Of a stretch of DNA of 64,000 nucleotides, positions 18,532-26,872 are shown piece by piece. Position 1 is the first letter of the stretch; each line of letters starts with the position of its first letter. Source of the stretch: Aurantimonas aggregata. GTDB lineage: Bacteria > Pseudomonadota > Alphaproteobacteria > Rhizobiales > Rhizobiaceae. The notes beneath the pieces were generated by a model. The model did no database searches. It was not told where the DNA came from and worked only from the letters and a program-made list of their open reading frames with translations. The position numbers and the translations under genes were made by a program. The stretch lies in the NCBI RefSeq assembly GCF_010500835.1, contig NZ_JAAAMJ010000001.1, positions 868,001 to 932,000 of the forward strand, in the 5' to 3' direction.

Positions 18532-19158
18532 ATGGCGAGAAGCTTCGGCGCCTGGTCGGCGACGGCGACGCATCATTCCCCGCTGGAAGATGCCCAGGGC
18601 ATCCTCACCGGGGCGATCCTGACAGCCATGGGCCTGTCGATCCTCGCGCATCTCGGTTTCCTGACAGGCGGTACCGCCGGGCTGGCGCTGATCCTCTCCT
18701 ACGCGACGGGCTGGAATGTCGGCCTGGTTTTCTTCCTGGTCAATCTGCCGTTTTACGGTCTCGCCATCGGCCGCATGGGCTGGCACTTCACGATCAAGAC
18801 CTTCCTCGCTGTTGCCCTGCTCTCGGCCATGACGGCGCTGCAGCCGGACTATTTCACGCTTGGCACGGTCAACCCGCTGATCGGCGCGGTGCTTGGCGGA
18901 CTGCTGATCGGGTTCGGCCTGCTGGCGATGTTCCGCCATCGCGCCAGCCTCGGCGGTGTCGGCATCCTGGCGATCTACCTGCAGGACCGGCTCGGCTGGA
19001 AGGCGGGGTACACGCAGCTGGCGATCGACCTGGCGATCCTGGCGCTGTCCTTCACCGTGGCGGAGCCCGCCGCCATCGCCTATTCGGTGCTCGGCGCGGT
19101 GGTGCTCAATCTGTTCCTCGCGGTCAATCACCGGCCGGACCGCTACATCGCTGCCTGA
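18532..19158 (+). CDS. YitT family membrane protein
   Basis: A 208-aa integral membrane protein with about five to six hydrophobic segments (first ILTGAILTAMGLSILAHLGF, then GTAGLALILSYATG with the Gly-Gly-Thr motif of the family). Matches the YitT/DUF161 family without the C-terminal DUF2179 domain that Firmicute members carry. Function in this family is not well established; transport is suspected. It converges on the MscS gene with only 9 bp between stops. Confidence 0.83.
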   Translation: MARSFGAWSATATHHSPLEDAQGILTGAILTAMGLSILAHLGFLTGGTAGLALILSYATGWNVGLVFFLVNLPFYGLAIGRMGWHFTIKTFLAVALLSAMTALQPDYFTLGTVNPLIGAVLGGLLIGFGLLAMFRHRASLGGVGILAIYLQDRLGWKAGYTQLAIDLAILALSFTVAEPAAIAYSVLGAVVLNLFLAVNHRPDRYIAA

Positions 19159-19173
19159 CGCGACAAGTCAGGC
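19153..19173. terminator. Hairpin spanning both stop codons of convergent genes
   Basis: GCCTGAC (19153–19159) pairs with GTCAGGC (19167–19173). The YitT stop TGA and the MscS stop (TCA on this strand) are both inside the arms. Possible bidirectional terminator for the 9-bp convergent junction. Confidence 0.4.
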
Positions 19174-20844
19174 GGCGTCCCGGCCCCCGACGATCATCTC
19201 GCGCTCGCGCGGCAGGAACGGCGTGCCCTCGGAAGGACCGTTGCCGCTTTCCGCATCGAGGCGCGCCGCCTCCTTCAGCATGGTTTCGCGCAGCCGGCAC
19301 ACCATCGCCCAGCCGCTGACCGGATCTTCCGCCGACGCCAGGAACCAGACCAGCATCCCGTTCACATCCTGACCGATGACCTGGACCTTGGCGGAATCCT
19401 TGTCGATGACGTCGTCGGATTCGTCGATGAATTTCTGGAACGCCTCGCGCAGGCGATCGACGTCGGCGCGATGGTCGAGGCGCAACTCGACGCTCTTGAT
19501 CAGGCTGGCATCCTGCTTGGTCCAGTTCTCGAAGCTGTTCGAGACCAGTTCCGAGACCGGCACGATGATCCGCCGGTTGTCCCAGCTCTTCAGCTGCACA
19601 TAGGTGAAGTTGATCTTCTCGACGTAGCACCACTGGCCTTTGTAGAGCACGGCATCGCCGATCCGGGCCGTCTTGGCGAGAGCGATCTGCAGGCTCGCCA
19701 TGATGTCGGCAAGGACGGACCGCGCCGCGAACGCCAGGATCAGGCCGATGGCGCCGGCTGACGCCAGAATGGAGAAACCGAGGGTTTCGAACGCGTTGAT
19801 CTGGATCAGCACGAGCGCGGTACCGACGAGGAACGCAATGACGATGGCGACGCGGCGTGCGGCGGAGATGTTGGTGTAGAGGTTGCGCTGGTCGGCGGCC
19901 TCGGAGTCGCTGAGCTCTTCCATATTGCGGCGGACGACACGATCGAGCACGGCGTCGACGATCCGTACCGCGATGAGCGCCAGCGCGATGATGAACAGTG
20001 CCGATTGCAGCGGCGTGAGGAAGATGTTCACGGCACCGGAGAAGGTGAACAGCCACGTCTTCACCAACGAGAACGTGCCGACGCAGACCATCAGCGCGAC
20101 CGGCATCTGGATCGTGTCGACGATGTTCTCGGCGATCTGCGACGGCTGGTTGTGCTTGGCCCGGTTCATGCCGGCATAGGCGAGCGCCGCCGCACCGATC
20201 GCAAGCAGCAGGATGATCGGCAGCGCGATCACCTCCCACCAGGCCAGCGTCCAGAAGGCACGTTCCTGCAGGAACTGCGGCAAGGCCCTCTCGAATCGAG
20301 TCGGGCCGAATACCTCGTGCAACGCGAGGATGTTGCCGACCGTCTGCTCCGAAAACACCCAGACCGGATCACCGTCCGCCGGCTTGACGCGCGCGATTCG
20401 GACCGGGACCGGCCGGTCCGGCAGTTCCAGGATGGCCAGCCTTATATTCCGGCGCGGCTCTCCCGCCAGGGGGTTCTCGCTGGCGACATTGTCGGCCAGC
20501 GCATCCGGCCGGTCCGGCAGGTCGCCCCAGTCGAGCCACATGGCGCCTTCGATGACTTCGTTCAGCCGCGCGGCGAGCGCCGGCCCCATCTCCGGCTGTA
20601 TCGCCGGGTCGACCCCCGACAGGTCGAGCAGATGCGCCGCGGTGTCCCAATCGTCCCGTTCAGCCGCGAGGATGAAGCTCTCCATCGTCCCCTGCGGCGT
20701 ATCGCGATCGATATAGGTTTCGACCGGCGGCAACCCCGAATTCAGGGAGTCGATCTCGAGAAAGCGCGGTGAACCGCCCGATTCCTGCGCACTCGTCGCC
20801 AGCTGCGTCGCAAGGAGAATGAGGAAAGCAGCAAGCCAGCGCAT
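19168..20844 (-). CDS. Mechanosensitive ion channel (MscS family)
   Basis: A 558-aa inner-membrane channel that opens under membrane tension in osmotic downshock. A signal peptide (MRWLAAFLILLATQLATSAQE) leads a periplasmic domain of about 200 residues. Several helices follow, including the pore helix ASAGAIGLILAFAARSVLADIMAS with Ala/Gly packing, then the MscS beta domain (IGDAVLYKGQWCYVEKINFTYVQL). The start 20844 was chosen because it yields the signal peptide; the frame is open to 21000. It converges on the YitT gene. Confidence 0.9.
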   Translation of the reverse strand: MRWLAAFLILLATQLATSAQESGGSPRFLEIDSLNSGLPPVETYIDRDTPQGTMESFILAAERDDWDTAAHLLDLSGVDPAIQPEMGPALAARLNEVIEGAMWLDWGDLPDRPDALADNVASENPLAGEPRRNIRLAILELPDRPVPVRIARVKPADGDPVWVFSEQTVGNILALHEVFGPTRFERALPQFLQERAFWTLAWWEVIALPIILLLAIGAAALAYAGMNRAKHNQPSQIAENIVDTIQMPVALMVCVGTFSLVKTWLFTFSGAVNIFLTPLQSALFIIALALIAVRIVDAVLDRVVRRNMEELSDSEAADQRNLYTNISAARRVAIVIAFLVGTALVLIQINAFETLGFSILASAGAIGLILAFAARSVLADIMASLQIALAKTARIGDAVLYKGQWCYVEKINFTYVQLKSWDNRRIIVPVSELVSNSFENWTKQDASLIKSVELRLDHRADVDRLREAFQKFIDESDDVIDKDSAKVQVIGQDVNGMLVWFLASAEDPVSGWAMVCRLRETMLKEAARLDAESGNGPSEGTPFLPREREMIVGGRDAA

Positions 20845-21015
20845 CACACGGGTGCCTCGTGGTTCGGATGGTCTGAGCGAGTAGCTAGGGGCGATCGGCC
20901 GCAGACCCACCCCGCACGACGTAATTGGGTCACCGACCCTGTCGCCGGCGACCCGTTGACGGTCGTGCGACGCGCGGCGCAAATGGCCGGGCATGGCCAA
21001 CGGACGTATTCAAGA

Positions 21016-21861
21016 ATGTCACCGACGCTCTGGCTGACCACCGTGGCCATGGTCGCCTTTGCCGGCAACTCGCTGCTGGCGCGCCTCGCGCTCGCTGACG
21101 GCGCGATCGACGCGGCAGGGTTCACCGGCATCCGGCTGACCTCCGGCGCGGCCGTTCTCGCGCTCATTGCCCTCAGGGCACGCAGGGAGACGGGAAGCGG
21201 ACCCACTATCGGCGGCAGCTGGGCTTCCGCCCTGGCGCTTTTCGTCTACGCGATCGCGTTTTCCCTCGCCTATGTGGAGCTCGGCGCGGCCGTCGGCGCC
21301 CTCGTCCTGTTCACCGCGGTGCAGGCGACGATGATCGCCTGGGGCCTCGTGCAGGGCGAACGCCCCAGCCGCCGGGAGATGGCCGGCCTTGCCGTCGCCT
21401 TTGCCGCCTTCGTGCTCTGGCTCGCGCCCGCCGTGACGCGGCCCGACCCGCTTGGCACGTTGCTGATGATCGCCGCAGGCATCGCTTGGGGCGTCTATTC
21501 GCTGCGCGGCAGGGCGGCCGGCGATCCGATGCGGGCCACCGCCGGCAATTTCATCCGCACCTTGCCACTCGCCGTGCCGCTCGTCGTTGTATCGCTGTGG
21601 CAGGACGGCGTCAGCGCAGAGGGGCTGATCCTGGCGCTCGCCTCCGGCTGCGTCGCCTCCGCGCTGGGCTACATCGTCTGGTACCGGGCGCTGGCGGGCC
21701 TGACGTCCCTCGCCGCTGCCATCGTCCAGCTCTCGGTGCCGGTCATCGCCGCGCTCGGGGCGGTACTGTTCCTGTCCGAGACGCTGAGCCTCGGCTTCGT
21801 CGTCGCCGCCGCCTTCGTTCTCGGCGGCATCGGCTTCGCGCTTTTTGCCCGGCAACGATAG
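21016..21861 (+). CDS. EamA/DMT-family transporter
   Basis: A 281-aa drug/metabolite transporter-superfamily protein with ten hydrophobic segments in two EamA repeats. The first starts PTLWLTTVAMVAFAGNSLLARLAL; the second contains IAWGVYSLRGRAAGDP and later ASALGYIVWYRAL. It probably exports a small metabolite or amino acid; substrate not deducible. The ATG at 21016 has no strong ribosome site; an upstream in-frame TTG (20956) is less likely. It stops 39 bp before the helicase gene. Confidence 0.87.
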   Translation: MSPTLWLTTVAMVAFAGNSLLARLALADGAIDAAGFTGIRLTSGAAVLALIALRARRETGSGPTIGGSWASALALFVYAIAFSLAYVELGAAVGALVLFTAVQATMIAWGLVQGERPSRREMAGLAVAFAAFVLWLAPAVTRPDPLGTLLMIAAGIAWGVYSLRGRAAGDPMRATAGNFIRTLPLAVPLVVVSLWQDGVSAEGLILALASGCVASALGYIVWYRALAGLTSLAAAIVQLSVPVIAALGAVLFLSETLSLGFVVAAAFVLGGIGFALFARQR

Positions 21862-21900
21862 CGGCGGGCAAAATCGCCGCGCCGACCCTATCTTCGCGCC

Positions 21901-24420
21901 GTGACCGTTCGCCCCGCCCCCCTTTCGCCCTCAGGTCCCCTGCCCGAGCGCTTCGGTGACTGGTTCGCCGGCCATGGCTGGGCGCCACGTCCGCACCAGC
22001 TGGATCTGCTGCAGCGGGCCGAAGCCGGCGCGTCGGTGCTGCTGATTGCGCCCACCGGCGCCGGCAAGACGCTGGCCGGCTTCCTGCCGTCGCTGGTCGA
22101 TCTCGACCGGCGCGGCCGGCCGAAGCCCGGCACCCGCCCACGCGGCGTCCATACGCTCTACGTCTCGCCGCTGAAGGCACTGGCGACGGACATCGCCCGC
22201 AATCTCGAAAAGCCGGTCGCGGAGATCGGCCTGAAGATCACCATGGAGACGCGCACCGGGGACACTTCGCAGGTCCGCCGCCAGCGCCAGAAACTGAAAC
22301 CCCCGGACATCCTGCTGACGACGCCCGAGCAGTTGGCCCTCTTGATCGCCGGCAAGGATGCGCGGCAGTTCTTTTCCGACCTCCGGTACGTGATCTTCGA
22401 CGAACTGCATTCGCTGGTGACCTCCAAGCGCGGGCATCTCCTGTCGCTGGGGCTCGCGCGGCTACGCGCGCTGCAGCCGGAGATCCAGACGATCGGCCTG
22501 TCGGCGACGGTGGCCGAGCCCGACGATCTGCGGCAATGGCTGGTGCCGCAGGGGCGAAATGCCTCGCCGCTGTCGGACCTGATCACGGTATCCGGTGGCG
22601 CCCGGCCCGACATCAGCATCCTGACGTCCAAGGAGCGGGTGCCGTGGCGGGGCCACACCGCGCTCTACGCCATGCCGGAGATCTACGCGGCGATCCAGGC
22701 GCACAAGACGACGCTGCTCTTCGTCAACACCCGCTGGCAGGCGGAGCTCCTGTTCCAGGAGCTCTGGCGGATCAACGAGGACACGCTGCCGATCGCGCTC
22801 CACCACGGCTCGCTGGACGTCGCCCAGCGCCGCAAGGTCGAGGCGGCGATGGCCGACAACCGGCTGCGCGCCGTCGTCGCCACCTCGACGCTCGACCTTG
22901 GCATCGACTGGGGCGACGTCGACCTCGTCGTGCATGTCGGCGCGCCAAAGGGCGCCTCGCGCCTCGCCCAGCGCATCGGCCGCTCGAACCACCGGATGGA
23001 CGAGCCCTCCAAGGCGATCCTGGTGCCGGCCAACCGCTTCGAGGTGATGGAGTGCCAGGCGGCGCTCGACGCCAACTATCTCGGCGCCCAGGACACGCCG
23101 CCGCTGCGCGACGGGGCGCTCGACGTCCTGGCCCAGCATGTGCTCGGCATGGCGGTGGCCGAGCCGTTCCGCGCCGACGACCTCTTCGCCGAGGTGATCT
23201 CCGCCGCCCCCTATCGCGACCTCGATCGCGAGACCTTCGACCGGGTCATCGATTTCGTCGCCACCGGCGGCTACGCGTTGCGGGTCTACGAGCGCTACGC
23301 CAAGATCAAGCTGACCGAGGACGGCACCTGGCGGATCGCCCATCCGCGCATCGCCCAGCAATACCGGATGAACGCCGGCACGATCCTTGAGGCGCCGATG
23401 CTGCAGGTGCGGTTGATCCGCGGCCGGTCGAAGGGCGCCATCGCCCGCGGCGGGCCGATCCTCGGCAAGATCGAGGAGGGCTTCGTCGAGGCGCTGTCGC
23501 CGGGCGACACCTTCACCTTCGCCGGCCGCGTGCTGCGCTTCGAGACGCTGCACGAGAACCAGTGCATGGTCTCCAAGGCGGTGGACGAGGACCCGAAGAT
23601 CCCCGCCTATGCCGGCGGCAAATTCCCGCTGACCACCTATCTCGCCGAGCAGGTGCGAGCCATGCTGGCCGATCCCGGCCGCTGGCAGGCGCTGCCCGAC
23701 CAGGTCTCCGACTGGCTGGAGATCCAGCAGCGCAAGTCGCTGATTCCCGGCCCAGGGGAGCTGCTGGTCGAGACCTTCCCGAACGGGCGCATGCATCACA
23801 TGGTGCTCTATCCGTTCGAAGGCCGGCTGGCGCACCAGACGCTCGGCATGCTGCTGACCCGCCGGCTGGAGAAGGCCCGGGCCAAGCCGATGGGCTTCGT
23901 CGCCACCGATTACGCCATCTCGATCTGGGGGCGCGGCCCGATGGGCGCGATGATCGCCGACGGGCGCCTCTCCCTCGACGCGCTGTTCGACGAGGACATG
24001 CTCGGCGACGACCTGGAAGAATGGATGGCCGATTCCTGGCTGCTGAAGCGCACCTTCAAGCAATGCGCTGTGATCTCCGGGCTGATCGAGAAGCGCCATC
24101 CCGGCCAGGAGAAGACCGGCAGGCAGGTGACGGTCTCCGCCGACCTGATCTACGACGTGCTGCGCGGCCACGAGCCGGACCATATCCTGATGCGCGCGAC
24201 CTGGGCGGACGCCGCGACCGGCCTGCTCGATGTCGCCCGGGTCGCCGACCTCCTCGGCCGCATCAAGCATCACATCGTCCACAAGGATTTGAAGCAGGTC
24301 TCGCCGCTCGCCGTCCCGGTCATGCTGGAGATCGGCCGCGAGCGGGTCGTCGGTGAGGCGCGCGACGAATTGCTGGCGCAGGCGGCCGAGGACGCGATGA
24401 TCGCGGCGGCGCTCGAATAA
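21901..24420 (+). CDS. Ligase-associated DNA damage response DEXH-box helicase (Lhr-like)
   Basis: An 839-aa superfamily 2 helicase. Walker A is APTGAGKTLAGF (near residue 43), motif II is FDELHS, motif III LSATVAEPDD and motif VI QRIGRSNHRMD. The C-terminal half is the Lhr-type extension. It matches the family annotated as ligase-associated DEXH helicase, thought to work with an ATP-dependent ligase, an exonuclease and PdeM in DNA repair. The start is GTG. The exonuclease lies upstream and PdeM downstream, but neither is adjacent. Confidence 0.93.
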   Translation: MTVRPAPLSPSGPLPERFGDWFAGHGWAPRPHQLDLLQRAEAGASVLLIAPTGAGKTLAGFLPSLVDLDRRGRPKPGTRPRGVHTLYVSPLKALATDIARNLEKPVAEIGLKITMETRTGDTSQVRRQRQKLKPPDILLTTPEQLALLIAGKDARQFFSDLRYVIFDELHSLVTSKRGHLLSLGLARLRALQPEIQTIGLSATVAEPDDLRQWLVPQGRNASPLSDLITVSGGARPDISILTSKERVPWRGHTALYAMPEIYAAIQAHKTTLLFVNTRWQAELLFQELWRINEDTLPIALHHGSLDVAQRRKVEAAMADNRLRAVVATSTLDLGIDWGDVDLVVHVGAPKGASRLAQRIGRSNHRMDEPSKAILVPANRFEVMECQAALDANYLGAQDTPPLRDGALDVLAQHVLGMAVAEPFRADDLFAEVISAAPYRDLDRETFDRVIDFVATGGYALRVYERYAKIKLTEDGTWRIAHPRIAQQYRMNAGTILEAPMLQVRLIRGRSKGAIARGGPILGKIEEGFVEALSPGDTFTFAGRVLRFETLHENQCMVSKAVDEDPKIPAYAGGKFPLTTYLAEQVRAMLADPGRWQALPDQVSDWLEIQQRKSLIPGPGELLVETFPNGRMHHMVLYPFEGRLAHQTLGMLLTRRLEKARAKPMGFVATDYAISIWGRGPMGAMIADGRLSLDALFDEDMLGDDLEEWMADSWLLKRTFKQCAVISGLIEKRHPGQEKTGRQVTVSADLIYDVLRGHEPDHILMRATWADAATGLLDVARVADLLGRIKHHIVHKDLKQVSPLAVPVMLEIGRERVVGEARDELLAQAAEDAMIAAALE

Positions 24421-24514
24421 ATTCCCAGGTCCGCGCGTAGGGCGGCGCCACGGGCTGCGTATCAGGGACCGGACGCCGACGACGGCGCCGTTTCTTCGCA
24501 ATGGAGCCAGCCCG

Positions 24515-24949
24515 ATGCGAACCCCGACGACCCTGATCCTGATCGCCGCCTTGGCGGTGCCGCTCACCGCCCCTGCCGCAAGTGCCCAGTCGCTGGTGAT
24601 GTCCCGCCTGTTCCAGACCATCGACACCAGTCGCGACGGCGCCATCGACCGCGGCGAGTTCGAGGCCGCCATGGCAAAACGCTTCGCGCGCCTCGACACC
24701 AATCGCGACGGCTCGCTCGATCACGCCGAGATGGAGGCCGCCCGCGAACGGCTGGCCCGGCGCGCCAATGCCGCTCAGGCCGTCGCCGAAAATCGCTTCG
24801 AACGACGGGACCGCAGCCGCGACGGCCGGATCACGCGCGCCGAGTTCATGCATGTGCCAGCTTTGTTCGACTTCGCGGACAGGAACCGCGACGGCCGGCT
24901 GGACAAGGAAGAGCTTGCCGCTGCGGCGGACGCGCTGGCTGGCCGCTGA
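24515..24949 (+). CDS. Secreted EF-hand calcium-binding protein
   Basis: A 144-aa exported protein: signal peptide (VPLTAPAASAQS) and then four EF-hand loops of the D-x-N/S-R-D-G-x-I/L-D/T form (DTSRDGAIDRGEFE, DTNRDGSLDHAEME, DRSRDGRITRAEFM, DRNRDGRLDKEELA). All four loops keep their first Asp and final Glu, so Ca2+ binding in the periplasm is likely. GGAG precedes the ATG. It leads a same-strand series with a small secreted protein and an ECF sigma operon; co-regulation is possible but unproven. Confidence 0.88.
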   Translation: MRTPTTLILIAALAVPLTAPAASAQSLVMSRLFQTIDTSRDGAIDRGEFEAAMAKRFARLDTNRDGSLDHAEMEAARERLARRANAAQAVAENRFERRDRSRDGRITRAEFMHVPALFDFADRNRDGRLDKEELAAAADALAGR

Positions 24950-24998
24950 CGGCCCCAGCCCCGCTTCCATCCACCCCACACCAACCAGGAGAGAACCC

Positions 24999-25301
24999 AT
25001 GCAGATCAAGACCCTTACCGCCCTCGCCGCGCTCTGCGTCGGCACCGCTTTGGCCCTGCCCGCCCAGGCCGCCGATCGCGTCTATTACGGCGCGCGCAGC
25101 GGCAGCTACGCCGTGTCGCAGGGCTGCGTCGCCGGCTATGTCGATCGCTGCTACCGTTCGGTGACGGCGGTCGGTCCCAAGGGACGCGCCTATGTGGCGG
25201 ATCGCGCTGTCGTGGCCGGGCCCTATCGCGCCCGGAGCGTCAGCCGTGTCGTCGGCCCGCGGGGCTACACAGTCGTTCGCACCGGTCACTGGATCCGCTA
25301 G
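24999..25301 (+). CDS. Small exported Tyr/Arg/Val-rich protein
   Basis: A 100-aa protein with a signal peptide (MQIKTLTALAALCVGTALAL, cleavage near AQA) and a short basic mature domain with two Cys (QGCVAGYVDRC) and repeated V-V/G-P steps (VVAGPYRARS, VVGPRGYTVV). AGGAGAGA precedes the ATG. A longer frame from 24768 overlaps the EF-hand gene and is not credible. No family recognised. It lies 49 bp after the EF-hand gene and 46 bp before the sigma factor. Confidence 0.75.
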   Translation: MQIKTLTALAALCVGTALALPAQAADRVYYGARSGSYAVSQGCVAGYVDRCYRSVTAVGPKGRAYVADRAVVAGPYRARSVSRVVGPRGYTVVRTGHWIR

Positions 25302-25310
25302 CATCCGCAC

Positions 25311-25327
25311 CGGCCGACAATCGGCCG
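25311..25327 (+). promoter_or_regulatory. Inverted repeat before the ECF sigma gene
   Basis: CGGCCGA-CAA-TCGGCCG is a perfect 7-bp-arm hairpin between the small exported protein's stop and the sigma factor start. It may be a weak terminator or an operator separating the two transcripts. Confidence 0.4.
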
Positions 25328-25347
25328 CAGACGCCCGGAAACCGTCC

Positions 25348-25974
25348 ATGCCGGACCTCTCACGCGACCGCGTAGGGCCGGAGCCCGCACCGATGGATCT
25401 CCCCGTCCATCCGGTCCTTGGCTCCGACCGATCCGGGGCGCCCGACGCCGCAATCGTCCGCCGCATGGCGGCGGGCGATCAGGGCGCCCTGAGGCAGCTC
25501 GTCTCCCGTCACGGAGGCGGGCTGCAAGGGTTTTGCCTGCGCTTCCTCGGCAATGCGGCCGACGCGGAGGAGGTCGTACAGGATGTCTTCTTTCGCGCCT
25601 GGCGCTTCGCAGACCGCTACCGGCCGGAAACCGCAACGGTCGCGACGTGGCTCTACGGCATGGCGGTCAATCGCTGCATCGACCGCAAGCGCAGCCGCGC
25701 CCTGCGCGCCTTCGTCGGTCTCGGCACCCGCGAGGACACCGCGCCGAGCGAAGCCCCCGATCCGCTGCGCCAGACCGAAGGTCGCGACGCGCTGGAGAAG
25801 ACCCGCGCCGCGATCGCCGATTTGCCGGACCGCCAGCGCCTGGCGATCCTCCTCGGCGCCGCGGGCGGGCTCGACAACGCCAGCGCCGCCGACGCCATGG
25901 GCATCCGCCTCGGCGCTTACGAACAATTGCTGGTACGGGCGCGCCGCACGCTGCGGACGCAGCTCGACCCCTGA
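25348..25974 (+). CDS. ECF-type RNA polymerase sigma factor
   Basis: A sigma-70 family factor of about 208 aa. Region 2 includes LRFLGNAADAEEVVQDVFFRAW; region 4 includes IADLPDRQRLAILLGAAGGLDNASAADAMGI, the recognition helix area. Two starts are possible: ATG 25348 or ATG 25393, the latter with GGAG nine bases upstream. It is followed by a single-pass membrane protein (17-bp gap) and a CnrX-like periplasmic sensor (2-bp gap), the layout of a signal-transducing ECF operon. Its targets are unknown. Confidence 0.88.
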   Translation: MPDLSRDRVGPEPAPMDLPVHPVLGSDRSGAPDAAIVRRMAAGDQGALRQLVSRHGGGLQGFCLRFLGNAADAEEVVQDVFFRAWRFADRYRPETATVATWLYGMAVNRCIDRKRSRALRAFVGLGTREDTAPSEAPDPLRQTEGRDALEKTRAAIADLPDRQRLAILLGAAGGLDNASAADAMGIRLGAYEQLLVRARRTLRTQLDP

Positions 25975-25991
25975 CAGGCAGGAGCCGAGAC

Positions 25992-26456
25992 ATGGACTTG
26001 AAGACTTTTGACGATCGCCTGCTGCGCTACGGGCCGGACATCGCTTCCTGGCCGCCCGACGAAAGCGCCGACGCGCAGTTTCTGGTCGCGACCGACGATG
26101 CGGCGCGGGCGCGGCTCGAAGCCGACCAGGTGCTCGCCGTACTGGTCACCCGCGCCGCGCGCTCGATCCCGGACGACGCCGCAATCCTCGCCGGCGTTCA
26201 GGAGCGCATTGCGGGCACCAGCGGATCGTCCCGCGCAGCGGGCCTTGAAAGCATCCTCGCGCGCCGGCTGACGCCGGCGCCGGTTGCCGCCGGGGCTCTT
26301 GCAACCATGCTCATCGCCGTCGGCCTCGGCTACGCCCTCGCCACTCAACCGACGGGCGTCCCGGACGATCTGCTGCTGGCCATCGCCGAAGGCAACTTCG
26401 CGGGTGCGGAACTCGGCAGACCCGGCGAGGCACTGCTCTGGCCCGGAAGGTCCTGA
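25992..26456 (+). CDS. Single-pass membrane protein, candidate anti-sigma factor
   Basis: A 154-aa protein. The N-terminal half is soluble and helical (DRLLRYGPDIASWPPDESADAQ). The single membrane helix is near residues 97–117 (VAAGALATMLIAVGLGYALAT), leaving a short periplasmic tail. Position between the sigma factor and the sensor, and topology, fit an anti-sigma factor like CnrY, but the zinc-binding His/Cys motif of ZAS anti-sigmas is absent. An AGGAG ribosome site precedes the ATG. The RYGxDIxxWP start is seen in other rhizobial proteins after ECF genes; function remains inferred. Confidence 0.65.
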   Translation: MDLKTFDDRLLRYGPDIASWPPDESADAQFLVATDDAARARLEADQVLAVLVTRAARSIPDDAAILAGVQERIAGTSGSSRAAGLESILARRLTPAPVAAGALATMLIAVGLGYALATQPTGVPDDLLLAIAEGNFAGAELGRPGEALLWPGRS

Positions 26457-26458
26457 CC

Positions 26459-26842
26459 ATGCGCCGCTGGATCATTCCCTCCCTCGCGGTCGCACTGTTC
26501 CTCTCGCTGATCGGCAATTTCGTCGGCCTCGGCTATGCTCTTGGCCAGTGGCGGGCAGAGAGGCCAGGCATGGCCCTCGTCCAGGCAGCGCTCGGCGACT
26601 ATCCGCCTGAACTCCGCCGTGCGATCCGTGCCGAATTCGCAGCGGGCCGCGGCGACTTCGTCGCCGACGTCGCGGCATTGCGGCAGGCGCGCCGGGTGAT
26701 GACTGCCGCGTTGCAGGCCGAGCCCTTCGACGGCGCCGCTCTGCGTGACGCGCAGCAGACGGTGGCGGCCCAAGCCGCTACGCTGCAGCAGCGCGTCCAC
26801 GCGGCGATGCTGGCGGCGGCCGAAAAACGGGCGCAGCCCTGA
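26459..26842 (+). CDS. CnrX-like periplasmic heavy-metal-sensor family protein
   Basis: A 127-aa protein with an N-terminal membrane anchor (IIPSLAVALFLSLIGNFVGLGYALG) and a helical periplasmic domain (YPPELRRAIRAEFAAGRGD, then RVMTAALQAEPFDGAAL), as in the CnrX/Spy group. It starts 2 bp after the membrane protein gene, so the three genes are one operon. It has no Cys and only one His (His114) near Met117, so the Ni/Co ligand set of CnrX is not conserved and it may sense another stress. Confidence 0.8.
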   Translation: MRRWIIPSLAVALFLSLIGNFVGLGYALGQWRAERPGMALVQAALGDYPPELRRAIRAEFAAGRGDFVADVAALRQARRVMTAALQAEPFDGAALRDAQQTVAAQAATLQQRVHAAMLAAAEKRAQP

Positions 26843-26872
26843 GCGACGCGCCCGCTCTTCGCATCGAATGCG

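Noticed and set aside
22462-24702. 746-codon open frame on the minus strand
   Set aside because: Antisense to the Lhr-like helicase, which has all helicase motifs. No domain is recognisable in the minus frame.
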